Positions 24,250 through 33,437 of a DNA stretch of 64,000 nt are shown here, in pieces; positions within the stretch are counted from its first letter, which is position 1; the number at the start of each line of letters is the position of its first letter. Under the pieces are notes generated by a model. It had not been told where the DNA came from. It saw nothing but the letters and a program-made list of their open reading frames with translations, and made no database searches. Position numbers and translations under genes: made by a program. This stretch comes from Thalassospira xianhensis MCCC 1A02616 (lineage in GTDB: Bacteria; Pseudomonadota; Alphaproteobacteria; Rhodospirillales; Thalassospiraceae): the NCBI RefSeq assembly GCF_003326475.1, contig NZ_JPWA01000010.1, positions 62,001 through 126,000 of the forward strand. The letters run 5' to 3'.

Positions 24250-24265
24250 TGGTGACTTGCCTGCA
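24250..24265 (+). promoter_or_regulatory. possible sigma-54 promoter upstream of fliO
   Basis: TGGTGACTTGCCTGCA has GG and GC ten bases apart, but the -24 box departs from TGGCAC. It lies 98 bases before the fliO start. Confidence 0.4.
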
Positions 24266-24347
24266 TCACCTGTGCACGGTAAACAGAACGGGGTCCGGAT
24301 CATAAAACCGGGCAACATCACAGGTCCGTCGCGGGGAAGGTAACCTG

Positions 24348-24734
24348 ATGGAATTTAGCGCTTATTTCCGATTTGTTGCGGCCCTTGTCTTTGTACTGGG
24401 CATGATCGGGGTTTTGGCGCTGGTCGCACGGCATTTTATTCCCGGTGCACGAAACATCAATCGCCGCAACAAGGAACGCCGGGTTTCAATCGTCGAAGTC
24501 GTTCCGGTTGATACCAAACGCCGACTGGTTCTTTTCAAACGTGACGATACAGAACATCTGGTTTTGCTCGGCCCTGCCGGGGATTGCGTGATCGAACGCA
24601 ATATCGGCACACATTTTTCCGAAGTTCTCAGCGACGATATGCGCATTCATGGCGATGATAATCTGCCCGATGCCGCACCGACGTCCGACACCGACACAAA
24701 CCCGACCAAGATCAACGGGAAACAACCTGCATGA
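24348..24734 (+). CDS. fliO: flagellar export assembly protein FliO
   Basis: FliO helps assemble the FliP ring of the export gate. The 128-residue protein has one N-terminal membrane helix (about residues 8-28), a basic stretch and a cytoplasmic beta domain with IVEVVPVDTKRRLVLFKRDD and HLVLLGP, the pattern of the FliO/MopB family, then a polar tail. A strong ribosome site (GGGGAAGG) lies upstream. It overlaps fliP by four bases (ATGA). Confidence 0.92.
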   Translation: MEFSAYFRFVAALVFVLGMIGVLALVARHFIPGARNINRRNKERRVSIVEVVPVDTKRRLVLFKRDDTEHLVLLGPAGDCVIERNIGTHFSEVLSDDMRIHGDDNLPDAAPTSDTDTNPTKINGKQPA

Positions 24735-25555
24735 GCATTGCGCCCATTTCGCATTCCCGACAGGATCAAGCCAGACAGGCACATCCGCCCCGCAATGGTA
24801 GCGTGCCGCGCTGGCTGGTATTGGCAGCAGTCTGGTCACTGGTACCATTGATCGCTATCGGATTTGGCGGCGACACAGTCCATGCCCAGACATTCAATTT
24901 CGATCTTGGTGAAGGACCCGGCGTGACTTCATCGGGCCGGATGATCCAGCTTATCGGCCTGATCACGGTACTGAGCCTTGCCCCTGCCATCCTGATGATG
25001 GTGACGTCCTTTACCCGGATTGTTGTGGTACTCAGCCTGCTGCGCACCGCCCTTGGCATTCAGCAATCACCGCCCAACCAGGTCATGGTCAGTCTGGCGC
25101 TGTTTCTGACATTGTTCATCATGATGCCAACGATGGAACGTGTTTGGGACGAAGGCCTGCAGCCGATGATCAACGGCGATATCGACGAATTCGAAGGCAT
25201 GGAAAGGTCCGTCAGGCCGGTTCATGACTTCATGATGACGCAGGTGCGTGACCGCGATCTTGAACTGTTCGTCAATCTTGCCAATGTCGAAGTAACCGGC
25301 CCGGAAACCATCCCGCTGCGCGCCTTGATCCCGGCCTTCATGATCAGCGAATTGCGCCGCGCGTTTGAAATCGGCTTCCTGCTGTTTATCCCGTTCCTGA
25401 TCATCGACATGGTGGTTGCCAGTATCCTGATGTCAATGGGTATGATGATGCTGCCACCGGTCATCATCTCGTTGCCATTCAAGCTGATCTTCTTTGTGAT
25501 GGTCGATGGATGGTATCTGATATCGGGCTCGCTGGTCGAGAGTTTCGGCGGTTAG
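24731..25555 (+). CDS. fliP: flagellar export gate protein FliP
   Basis: FliP forms the pentameric core of the export channel. The 274-residue protein has a cleavable signal (about residues 25-52, ending VHAQ), then the family blocks SLAPAILMMVTSFTRIVVVL and RTALGIQQSPPNQVMVSLAL, a periplasmic loop, and LPFKLIFFVMVDGWYLISGS at the end. It overlaps fliO by four bases, so translation is coupled. fliQ and fliR are on the opposite strand about 4 kb away. A terminator follows. Confidence 0.97.
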   Translation: MSIAPISHSRQDQARQAHPPRNGSVPRWLVLAAVWSLVPLIAIGFGGDTVHAQTFNFDLGEGPGVTSSGRMIQLIGLITVLSLAPAILMMVTSFTRIVVVLSLLRTALGIQQSPPNQVMVSLALFLTLFIMMPTMERVWDEGLQPMINGDIDEFEGMERSVRPVHDFMMTQVRDRDLELFVNLANVEVTGPETIPLRALIPAFMISELRRAFEIGFLLFIPFLIIDMVVASILMSMGMMMLPPVIISLPFKLIFFVMVDGWYLISGSLVESFGG

Positions 25556-25584
25556 CGACCGTTAGCAAAACTCCAAAAACAAAA

Positions 25585-25612
25585 GCCGCCTTGCACAAGC
25601 AGGCGGCCTTTT
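25585..25612. terminator. shared terminator of fliP and the Sel1-repeat gene
   Basis: GCCGCCTTGC pairs with GCAGGCGGC (one bulged base) around the loop ACAA, with AAAA before and TTTT after, so it can work in both directions between two convergent genes. Confidence 0.85.
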
Positions 25613-25633
25613 CTGATTATCACGGCTGTCATG

Positions 25634-26953
25634 TCAGACCGATCGTTTTCCCGTTTTGAAAACATTCTTTTCAAGCGGCTTCAGGCCGAAGCTGCCACGA
25701 CGTGGTGCCGGGTTATCCGCAACATAACGATCTGCCTGCTGGCGTTCACGGTCGTTCATACGCGCCCGCACAGCTTCCATTTCGCGGTATGCCTGACTTC
25801 CCGCGGATGGTGCAGACATCCTGAGCCAGTAATAGGCCATGATATTGTCCTGATCGACACCGCTGCCAATCGCGTAAAGCCGTCCCAGGGCAGCCTGCCC
25901 GTTGGCTGATCCCTTGCGTGCCGCCCGTTCATACCAGCTTGCTGAACGGACCATATCAACCGGCACCCCAAGGCCATGTTCATACATCACACCAATCAGG
26001 TGATAGCCACCCGGATGGCTGAGTTCCGCCAGGTCCATCGCAAGATCAAGTGCCGCGGCATAATCGGGTTCACGATGCGCAACACCAAAGATCAGAATTT
26101 GCGTCATCTGGTATTTGGCAGAAATATCGCCCTGATCACACGCATTCATCAACATTGTCCAGCCGCGGTTAAACAGCTTCAGGTCGGATGAATGGCAGAA
26201 ATACATCGCCAGATTGGCCTGGGCATAGGTATCGCCCTCGTTCGCGGCCATTTCAAACCAGCTGATGCTTTCGGCAATATTCCGTTCTGCCCCCAATCCA
26301 ACACCAAGGGCATAGCCAAGAGCAGATGCCGCTTCGACACTGCCGGCACGGGCTGCGCGCAGATTATATTCAAACGATTTTGACGGATCGCGTTTTACAC
26401 CGCGCCCTTCAAGGTAAAGATAGGCAAGCACACTGGCAGCAGAGGGGTCATTGGCCTCGCTCGCGCGGTGCAGATATTCCACTGCCATCTCGTCGCTCTG
26501 ATCGACACCCCATCCATTGAGGTAACACACCCCAAGGTTATAAAGGGCGGCGATTGATCCGTTTTCGGATGCCTGTTCAAACCATTCGGCCGCAGTTTCG
26601 GGATTTTCCGGCACCCCCAGCCCCTTGGCATAAAGATAGCCAAGATTATTGGCCGAAATGCCTTCGCCGCCAAGTGCCTCTTCGCGGAACCAATAGGCTG
26701 CCTCGCGGTACCACTGATCACCTTCGCCCTGATCCTCGGCAACACCGATCCCCTTGGAACGCATGAAGCCATAACAGATGGCAGCAAAGGCGCGGCTTTG
26801 ACGGTGAATCTGGTCAAGAATCTTGCGCGTGGCGCCCTCATCCCGCGGCATACCAACGCCACGGAAATGCCTGAGCGCAAGCGAAAGCTGCGCGAAGATA
26901 TCACGCTCGACCTTCGCATCATCGTAATAGACCATTTTAAGTGCACGATCCAT
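25634..26953 (-). CDS. Sel1-like repeat protein
   Basis: A 439-residue protein made of about ten Sel1/TPR-like repeats of 36-38 residues, seen as repeating A-x-x-x-LGYLYAKGLGV, NLGVCYLNGWGV, VLAYLYLEGRGV and ALGRLYAIGSGV. Such solenoids bind other proteins and often act as scaffolds. No signal peptide is evident, so it is probably cytoplasmic. It lies directly downstream of the giant TPR protein gene on the same strand and may be the last gene of the motor/chemotaxis unit. The ATG at 26953 is used; a TTG at 27022 is possible. Confidence 0.85.
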   Translation of the reverse strand: MDRALKMVYYDDAKVERDIFAQLSLALRHFRGVGMPRDEGATRKILDQIHRQSRAFAAICYGFMRSKGIGVAEDQGEGDQWYREAAYWFREEALGGEGISANNLGYLYAKGLGVPENPETAAEWFEQASENGSIAALYNLGVCYLNGWGVDQSDEMAVEYLHRASEANDPSAASVLAYLYLEGRGVKRDPSKSFEYNLRAARAGSVEAASALGYALGVGLGAERNIAESISWFEMAANEGDTYAQANLAMYFCHSSDLKLFNRGWTMLMNACDQGDISAKYQMTQILIFGVAHREPDYAAALDLAMDLAELSHPGGYHLIGVMYEHGLGVPVDMVRSASWYERAARKGSANGQAALGRLYAIGSGVDQDNIMAYYWLRMSAPSAGSQAYREMEAVRARMNDRERQQADRYVADNPAPRRGSFGLKPLEKNVFKTGKRSV

Positions 26954-27038
26954 CACAGCACTGCTTCCACCAATAGAAAAGGACTGAATTTTTACACCTT
27001 GAAGGCGTACCAATCCAATCAAAACATAAATATGACTA

Positions 27039-30000
27039 TTAGTTTATAGCACTAAGCTGCGACTTTTCCAACTGATCACGATAGTTGCCCAAAAATCCCT
27101 GGAAACTTTCGACCTCGTCAACCTTGCTTGCAAGGGTCCGGTAGTCGATCAAACCTTGAGACGGGCTTGATGTGATCAGGCTAAATGCTTCGGCATAAGG
27201 GCTTTGCGCCATCACGATGCCGTAACGACGTTTAAGCATATTAAGCGTGCGTTCTTGCCCGCCCATCGCAAGATTAACTGCCCAGTTCAGGACATAACGG
27301 GCACGTTCATCGCCAAAATTCTCGATCATGTTGCCCTGATCTTCGCCAACGAGACGCTGGAAAGTTTCGGCCGCCGACAGATAATCACGAGTATCCCGGT
27401 AATATTCCACACGCAAAAGTTCCGCATCCTTCGAAAGGTCGCCTTCAAGGGATGCCATGGCTTCGGCACCGCGATCTGTATCAAGCAGCGCACGCGCCCG
27501 CAGATGCCGGCGTTGCGTTTCCAGCTCGTCAGACATGCCGGCGACTTCGCTGTTATCAAGCACGCGAATGGTTTCTTCGGGCTTACTGTCAAGCAGATAC
27601 ACCAGCGCCAATCTGGCACCGACACGCGCCTTCTCCGTGCCGTTCAGGCGGAAATCAACCTGATGTTCCAAAAGGGTTTCAGCCCGGTCAAACAATTCGA
27701 CATCCACCATACGATCGGCCAGACGGCGGATCAGCTCATCACCCTTTTCGCCCGCCGGTGTCAGTTCGCGGAACTCGTCATACAGCGCAACCGCCTTGAT
27801 AGCTGAAATATTATTGATCTCGTCACCAAGATAGATCGATTCGAACGTGTCATGCATCATGTCGGTGACTTCTGTCGCCGATGGACTATTGGGGAAGAAA
27901 ATCGCCGCCTGACGCAAGGTATTCAGACCTTCGCGATATTGCTTGTTTTTGATCTGCAGTTCGCCCAAACGGCGCAACAGCGCCATTTCGAATCCATCCC
28001 CTCGCCATGCAAAACGCAGTTTTTCCAGTTGCTCGATGGCATCATCAAGGGTCAGACGTTCAAGACGCATCAAAAGTTCGGTGCGATCAAAGATGGCATG
28101 CGCGCGTGCCTTGCGATTGTCGCCTTCGGCAACCTCGTCCCAGGTGGCGACGGCCTGTTCGAACTCGCCGGCTTCTTCTTCAAAGATGCCTTTCAGATAT
28201 TCGACATCCTTGATCTTGCTTTCGCCAAGTCCCTTGGCCACAAGCATTTTTTCGATCAGGTCCATGCCTGCTTCGGGATTGCCGACGATCAGAGCCTGTT
28301 CCGCAGCCAGTGGCCCCAGTCGCGACAGCAATTCTGGCGGATAATTATCAAGGATATGCACGCTTTCCAGAAGATCCCGCGCACCATCGTTCGGCCGACC
28401 GCGTGCAGCCGACGTGACCGCCCGCCACAATTGCATTTCGGGAATGGCGCGAAGGCGCTCGTCCTCCAGCAGACGAGCTGCCTCATCATATTCTCGGTCA
28501 AGGAACTTGATCGCCGCCTTTAGGGCGCGGAATTGCAGTTTCTGCGCGATCAGCGGATCGTCATCTTCCATGGTCGAAGCAACAGCATCGGCTTCGGGCC
28601 CTAACCCGTTGGCCATGTAGTATTGCGCGAGTTCAAGGCGGGCCTTGTTGCGGTGTTCGTCACCGCTTTGCGCCAGTTCCCGACGCAACTGATGGATCGC
28701 CTTGTTGTAATTATCAAGACCACCGCGACGCCAGTCATCAAGCTCGAAAATAAGACCTTCGCGCCCTTCTCCCGCGCGGGCACGCACGCCGGTTGCAGAA
28801 GCCAGAAGACGCGCACCTTCCGGCGAGATGTTCAAACCATCCGCCGCCGTCACCACAACAGCCTGACCATCATCACGATTGGTAACCTGGACGGTTTCGT
28901 TGACCGGGGCAACAACCACCCCCTGGACTGACGGAAGAACTTCGAAATCGGGATAACGCAATGCCGTCTCGATTCCGTAACCCATCTCGCGTGTTGGCAC
29001 GACACGCAAAGAATCGCCGACCTCCGGGTCTTCGATCGGAATTGTCGGACTGATATTGATCAATGGCACGACAAGCCGGGCACGTGTCTGATTATCCAGT
29101 TCGATTGACGGGCCAAGCCGTTCTATCGGCTGCATGGTGCCCTGCTGAAGGGTAACGTCCCAGTCGCCATTCTCAGAAGGTGTGCTATAAAGCCCGACCC
29201 CTTCGGGGATGGTCATCCGCAAGACCGTTGCATAGGGGCTGTCGATCTGCTCAATCACTCCGATAATCTGGGCTGCATCCTGACGAACAGCATCAAGATC
29301 AAGACTTGCGCGCACATCAAATACCATCCACAGGAAACCGGCACGCGACCAAATTGCAGCCCCGCCCGGCCGCCCGAACGGGAAGCCAAGTGTAAGTCTG
29401 CTCTGGTCCTGTGTCACCGTGACTTCCAAAGTCCCGATGCTTTCGCGAGCTGGTGCAACAGCCTCGGCCGAAACCGACGTGTCAGCCTGCTCTGAAAGTC
29501 CGCGTGCAATCGGATCATCCGTTGGCGCGGTCGGCGAAGGGACCGATACGCTTTCAGAAGCCACGCCAGAACGCGGTGCACCAGCAGAAGACGATGCATC
29601 GGATGCAGTTTGACGTGGTGCTGCTGGTGCGGCAGGTGCCGTGGGGGCAGACGGCGTCGGGGACGCGGACCGGGTTGCCGTCGTTGTTGCGGGGCGACCC
29701 GTATCGGCGGGATCACCCTGAACGCCCATCAAATCAACGACGACTTTGTTCCCGGATCTGAAATGCCTCAGCGCGCGCGGTGGATTGGTCTCGATACCAA
29801 CAGATAACGGGTCTGTTGCACTTTGGCGAAGCGTGACACCTTCGGGTAAACGGCGTGTCACGCCAGTCGCATCAATACGGGCGGGACTGGTAAAGGCCAG
29901 GGTCTGGTTGCCCTGATCACCATTCAACGCGTAATCGGTACGATTGGGCCAATCAAAGACCAGTCGATAGAATGTTGGATGCCGACCAACCCGGACTTCA

Positions 30001-30563
30001 AGGGCAGGTGTGGCCGCAGCAGGTGTGACGGCGGCCTCTGGCGTCGATGACGTGTTTGGTCGGGCTTGCGGCGTGGGTAACGGTTCGGATGCAACTTCAG
30101 CCGGAGGATTGGGTGCCGGACGGGGCGGTGTCGGTTCCGGCGATGCAGGCTGTACGGGCGCTGGAGCTGGTTTGTCCAGAATATCGAGAACCACATTGTT
30201 CCCGACATTGAAAACCCGGGCCTCAAAATCGTCACGCAGAACAAAAGCAACCGTGCGTCCGTCAGGATCAAAAAAACCGTCACTCACATAATCGGAAACA
30301 GGTCCGAGTACACCGCGCATTGAGGCAACAAGTGGCTGGTCAAAACGCACGACAAGCTGATCACCGATGATTTCAGCGGTGTAATTGACGGGCTTGTTCC
30401 ATTGCAGAACGATACGTCCATAGCCACTATGTGCGCCCGAGCGGATGATCACCGGATCTGCCGCCTGGGCGAGTGCGGGGCGCGTTCCCATGACTGGCAA
30501 TACTGCCAGACCGGCCACCACAACAAAGGCAGCCAGCAGGAGACGCGCTACGACCAAAAGCAT
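27039..30563 (-). CDS. giant periplasmic AMIN-like/TPR protein of the motor operon
   Basis: A 1174-residue protein of unknown function. A signal peptide (residues 1-34, ending PALAQA) is followed by three beta modules: about 38-131, 188-280 and 375-475. The first two share the order I-VL-W, D-Y/A, L-V-F and end NNVVLDI or NKVVVDLMG, as in AMIN domains that bind peptidoglycan or pilus/secretion partners. Proline/alanine-rich linkers (132-187, 281-374) separate them. From about 610 to the end is a TPR-type helical solenoid. It starts two bases after the motB stop. Export to the periplasm and co-expression with motB suggest a scaffold around the stator; that is inference. Confidence 0.85.
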   Translation of the reverse strand: MLLVVARLLLAAFVVVAGLAVLPVMGTRPALAQAADPVIIRSGAHSGYGRIVLQWNKPVNYTAEIIGDQLVVRFDQPLVASMRGVLGPVSDYVSDGFFDPDGRTVAFVLRDDFEARVFNVGNNVVLDILDKPAPAPVQPASPEPTPPRPAPNPPAEVASEPLPTPQARPNTSSTPEAAVTPAAATPALEVRVGRHPTFYRLVFDWPNRTDYALNGDQGNQTLAFTSPARIDATGVTRRLPEGVTLRQSATDPLSVGIETNPPRALRHFRSGNKVVVDLMGVQGDPADTGRPATTTATRSASPTPSAPTAPAAPAAPRQTASDASSSAGAPRSGVASESVSVPSPTAPTDDPIARGLSEQADTSVSAEAVAPARESIGTLEVTVTQDQSRLTLGFPFGRPGGAAIWSRAGFLWMVFDVRASLDLDAVRQDAAQIIGVIEQIDSPYATVLRMTIPEGVGLYSTPSENGDWDVTLQQGTMQPIERLGPSIELDNQTRARLVVPLINISPTIPIEDPEVGDSLRVVPTREMGYGIETALRYPDFEVLPSVQGVVVAPVNETVQVTNRDDGQAVVVTAADGLNISPEGARLLASATGVRARAGEGREGLIFELDDWRRGGLDNYNKAIHQLRRELAQSGDEHRNKARLELAQYYMANGLGPEADAVASTMEDDDPLIAQKLQFRALKAAIKFLDREYDEAARLLEDERLRAIPEMQLWRAVTSAARGRPNDGARDLLESVHILDNYPPELLSRLGPLAAEQALIVGNPEAGMDLIEKMLVAKGLGESKIKDVEYLKGIFEEEAGEFEQAVATWDEVAEGDNRKARAHAIFDRTELLMRLERLTLDDAIEQLEKLRFAWRGDGFEMALLRRLGELQIKNKQYREGLNTLRQAAIFFPNSPSATEVTDMMHDTFESIYLGDEINNISAIKAVALYDEFRELTPAGEKGDELIRRLADRMVDVELFDRAETLLEHQVDFRLNGTEKARVGARLALVYLLDSKPEETIRVLDNSEVAGMSDELETQRRHLRARALLDTDRGAEAMASLEGDLSKDAELLRVEYYRDTRDYLSAAETFQRLVGEDQGNMIENFGDERARYVLNWAVNLAMGGQERTLNMLKRRYGIVMAQSPYAEAFSLITSSPSQGLIDYRTLASKVDEVESFQGFLGNYRDQLEKSQLSAIN

Positions 30564-30565
30564 TC

Positions 30566-31288
30566 TTACGAACCTCCGATCCCGCTTCCGCTATGGGGTT
30601 CAATCACAATGTCGACCCGACGAGCCATTGTAAAACGTGCTTGCTCGTCTGCCATAATCGGAAGCTGGTCGTATCTTGATGCCGCAAATCCGTAAATATT
30701 TATGTAATCCGTGTAACCGGATCTTTTAAGTTCGTTGGCAACGGCAGCAGCACGGGCCAGGGAAAGTTCCCAGTTAGAGGCATAAAGGCCCCGCCCGCTG
30801 ACCGGTCGGGGGTCAGTATGTCCCTGAACGCCAATCCGGTTTCCGATATTCCTCAGGACACCGCCAAGAACAAACAAAGCCTGACGGGCCTTATCCGTCA
30901 TATCGGAACTACCACTGATAAACAGGATATCGCCCGGTAAGGAAATGACAAGTTTGTCCGCATCACGACTAAGTGTGGCATCGCCCAGAACATCGTTGTC
31001 ATCAATCGCGTCATCAATCACGGCGCTGAGGTAATCAAGGTTCATCGCAGGCTTGCGATAGACACGCGGAATGTTCAGCTGCGCGGTTGGCTCATCACTC
31101 TCTTCGACCGGGGATGGTTTGATTGATTGCGACAAAGAGTCGACGACCTCGTCCCAACGGTCAATTTTGACCTTGGACATGGCAAACAACATCACAAAGA
31201 ACGTCAGCAACAGCGAAATCAAATCCGCCAAGCTTAGCATCCATGGCGGCGGCCCCTTCGGACCATTGTCACGCTTCATCTCGTCCAT
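30566..31288 (-). CDS. motB: flagellar stator protein MotB/PomB
   Basis: A stator subunit that anchors the ion channel to peptidoglycan. The 240-residue protein has a single membrane helix in WMLSLADLISLLLTFFVMLF, with the ion-binding Asp22 conserved, then a plug/linker and an OmpA-like domain with VQGHTDPRPV and SNWELSLARAAAVANEL. The ADLxSLLLTFF form is shared by H+ and Na+ types, so the coupling ion is not decided. It overlaps the preceding motB-like gene by one base (TGATG). A motA gene is truncated at the right edge of the window. Confidence 0.92.
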   Translation of the reverse strand: MDEMKRDNGPKGPPPWMLSLADLISLLLTFFVMLFAMSKVKIDRWDEVVDSLSQSIKPSPVEESDEPTAQLNIPRVYRKPAMNLDYLSAVIDDAIDDNDVLGDATLSRDADKLVISLPGDILFISGSSDMTDKARQALFVLGGVLRNIGNRIGVQGHTDPRPVSGRGLYASNWELSLARAAAVANELKRSGYTDYINIYGFAASRYDQLPIMADEQARFTMARRVDIVIEPHSGSGIGGS

Positions 31289-32136
31289 CAGCCATTCCCC
31301 CCCGTTTGCGGTGCCAACGGAATGGGCGCGTTAATTCCCGGTCGATTGCCCCCCGGAAGCGGGATCAGCATTTTGCCACTATTTCCATTCCCCGGACCAC
31401 TTGATGCCGGTGCAGGTATCGCGCCGTTATCCGTGCTATCCGATTGCGCCGGTGTCGTAATCGGAACAGGTGGCTCTTTCGGGCCGAAATCCCAGAAAAA
31501 GCGGAAGGTGACGATGAACGGATCAGCCCCGGGATCAATACCGACATAAAGATTGTTTTCAGGTGCACCGCGATCAATCAGGTCGCGGGCAAACGCCCCT
31601 GCGCGACCGATCTGAAGATTGTTTTCAATCTCGACGGTCCCCTTTGACCCGACTTCGCTGCCCATCACCATTTCCATCTCATAAGACGCATAACCGCTTT
31701 CATCGGCCAGCACTTCTGCAAGCTGGTCCATGAATTCGTTCTGGCGCTCACGGATCAAAATGGAATTTGGATCAAACAGCTGTTCGACATGCATGATGAC
31801 TTCCATCAGCGTGCCCGGCTGGATGACCTGAACACGAACAACCTTGATTGCGGTCTGGAACAGGGAACCCAGTTTGTCCTGGGTATCTTCGGCCGCAACA
31901 ACCGGTCCCTCGATCGAGGTGACGGTTTGCAGGCTGGTGGTCGGTGGCAGAATGGCGGCAAATGCAGAAGAAAGGCTTTCCTGAACTTCCCGGGTTTTGA
32001 CTTCCTCGAAGGTCGAAATGGTATTCAGCAGAATAAAGAAAGCCAGCAGCAGCAGATAGAGAGCGAGGAACAGCGCAACCGCCCCGTTTGTAGGCGGGCT
32101 TGGTGGTCTTGGTCCGTCGTCCTCTATTTCCGCCAT
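31288..32136 (-). CDS. MotB-like protein lacking the ion-binding aspartate
   Basis: A 282-residue membrane protein with the MotB layout: a short cytoplasmic proline-rich head, one membrane helix (ALFLALYLLLLAFFILLNTI, residues about 20-41) and a periplasmic OmpA-like region (EQLFDPNSILIRERQNEFMD to about residue 225), then a proline/glycine tail. When aligned on LLLxFF, the channel Asp of MotB is replaced by Ala, and the N-x-x-L-S-x-x-R-A peptidoglycan motif is degenerate. It probably cannot conduct ions alone and may be a partner or decoy subunit. It lies 12 bases after cheZ and overlaps motB by one base. Confidence 0.8.
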   Translation of the reverse strand: MAEIEDDGPRPPSPPTNGAVALFLALYLLLLAFFILLNTISTFEEVKTREVQESLSSAFAAILPPTTSLQTVTSIEGPVVAAEDTQDKLGSLFQTAIKVVRVQVIQPGTLMEVIMHVEQLFDPNSILIRERQNEFMDQLAEVLADESGYASYEMEMVMGSEVGSKGTVEIENNLQIGRAGAFARDLIDRGAPENNLYVGIDPGADPFIVTFRFFWDFGPKEPPVPITTPAQSDSTDNGAIPAPASSGPGNGNSGKMLIPLPGGNRPGINAPIPLAPQTGGNG

Positions 32137-32147
32137 AACCGTCCCAT

Positions 32148-32798
32148 TTAGCTAAACATCGCGTCGATGTCAGCCTGCGAGACACCTTTACCGTCGAGCT
32201 GCGGCCCGTTCAGCAGGGCCGCTTCACCTTCGGGTTCCTTCTTCTTGCGGGGATTGGATGCGGCATATTTGGCAATTTCGTCACCAAATGCCTTGACCAG
32301 TCCTTCGACCCGTTCCTCAATAGATTTCAGGGCCTTGATCACCTTGGTGGTCCGTTGACCTGTGATATCCTGGAAGTTACAGGCTTCATAAACACGCATC
32401 GTTGCGCTGGTAACGATTTCTGCCTGCTCGGGGGGGAGAGTTGTAGCGAACTCCTCAAGCGTATCCATCGCATCAAGGATTTCATGCGTTGCCCCGGCTG
32501 TCGCATCGACAATCGCGTCGAGCTCGTCCGTGGCATTGGGGATATATTCCGCCTTGATATCGTCCGGCCGCAAAGATGCGATTTCGGATTTCATCTTGCG
32601 AATGATGCCCGAAAGTTCATCCAGTTCACCAAACAGGCGTTTCTGGTCATCCGATGGCTTGTCACCTTCCGACACAAAGCGGGAAAGCTGATCCATCAGA
32701 TCGGACAATTGTTCGACCTTAAGCTCGTCACCATCAAGGCGCGCCTTCAGGTCCAGCAACAATTGCCGCAGTTCGTCTTTGGACGTTTTGGACATCAT
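32148..32798 (-). CDS. cheZ: CheY-P phosphatase CheZ
   Basis: CheZ removes phosphate from CheY-P and so resets the flagellar switch. The 216-residue protein is a long helical hairpin with the catalytic motif FQDITGQ (Gln148 and the neighbouring Asp144) and the C-terminal CheY-binding peptide SQADIDAMFS joined by a flexible linker. This tail resembles the FliM peptide NQDEIDSLLG encoded nearby. It sits directly after cheY in the same direction (32-base gap). Confidence 0.95.
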   Translation of the reverse strand: MMSKTSKDELRQLLLDLKARLDGDELKVEQLSDLMDQLSRFVSEGDKPSDDQKRLFGELDELSGIIRKMKSEIASLRPDDIKAEYIPNATDELDAIVDATAGATHEILDAMDTLEEFATTLPPEQAEIVTSATMRVYEACNFQDITGQRTTKVIKALKSIEERVEGLVKAFGDEIAKYAASNPRKKKEPEGEAALLNGPQLDGKGVSQADIDAMFS

Positions 32799-32830
32799 GG
32801 TATCGCGGGACTAATGCCCCGCGCCCCTAA

Positions 32831-33217
32831 TCAGAACTCACCGATAACGGTGGTGAGTTTGCCCTTCAACGTCTCTGCGTTGAACGGCTTGACGATATAA
32901 TTCGAAACGCCGGCTTTTTTCGCCATGACAACGTTTTCGGTTTTCGCCTCGGCGGTGATCATGATGAAGGGCAGATCCTTCAGCTTTGTATCAGCGCGAA
33001 CTTCCTTCAGAAGCTGAAGACCGGTCATCGGCTCCATGTTCCAGTCGGAAATCACAAGGCTGAACGGCTTTTCGCGCAGTTTGCGCAACGCCATGCTGCC
33101 ATCCGTCGCTTCTTCGATATTGGTAAAGTTCAGCTGCCGCAGGAGATTGCGGATGATACGCAACATGGTTTTGTAGTCATCCACAATCAGGATCGGCATA
33201 TTCGGATCGACGGCCAT
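32831..33217 (-). CDS. cheY: chemotaxis response regulator CheY
   Basis: A single-domain receiver that binds FliM when phosphorylated and changes the direction of rotation. The 128-residue protein has the acidic pocket Asp13/Asp14, the phospho-acceptor Asp58 in VISDWNMEPM, the Thr/Ala switch in MITAEA and the conserved Lys in YIVKPF. The DWNMEPMTG form is the CheY pattern rather than that of other receivers. It is the first gene of cheY-cheZ-motB-like-motB-TPR. Confidence 0.96.
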   Translation of the reverse strand: MAVDPNMPILIVDDYKTMLRIIRNLLRQLNFTNIEEATDGSMALRKLREKPFSLVISDWNMEPMTGLQLLKEVRADTKLKDLPFIMITAEAKTENVVMAKKAGVSNYIVKPFNAETLKGKLTTVIGEF

Positions 33218-33250
33218 TCACCACTCCATCATGCTATCAAATCTCTCACC

Positions 33251-33285
33251 CTTACCCCTGTATTCCCTGTGCATAAGGGTAAGGC
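33251..33285. repeat. inverted repeat upstream of cheY
   Basis: CCTTACCC (33251-33258) and GGGTAAGG (33278-33285) form an 8-base inverted repeat with a 19-base spacer, 34 bases in front of the cheY start. It may be an operator or a weak hairpin between motE and cheY; no known consensus fits. Confidence 0.4.
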
Positions 33286-33437
33286 CCCTATAATCGTGAT
33301 GTACCTATTTAACAATGGTTAATCAAGGCTTTTCACAATTCCCTAATAACGTCCATCATGTTGATGATGCTTGAATAATCCCCCGGCTGACAGCCTTTTA
33401 TACAGACGGGATTTTACCCGCACCTGCATCTTGGGCA

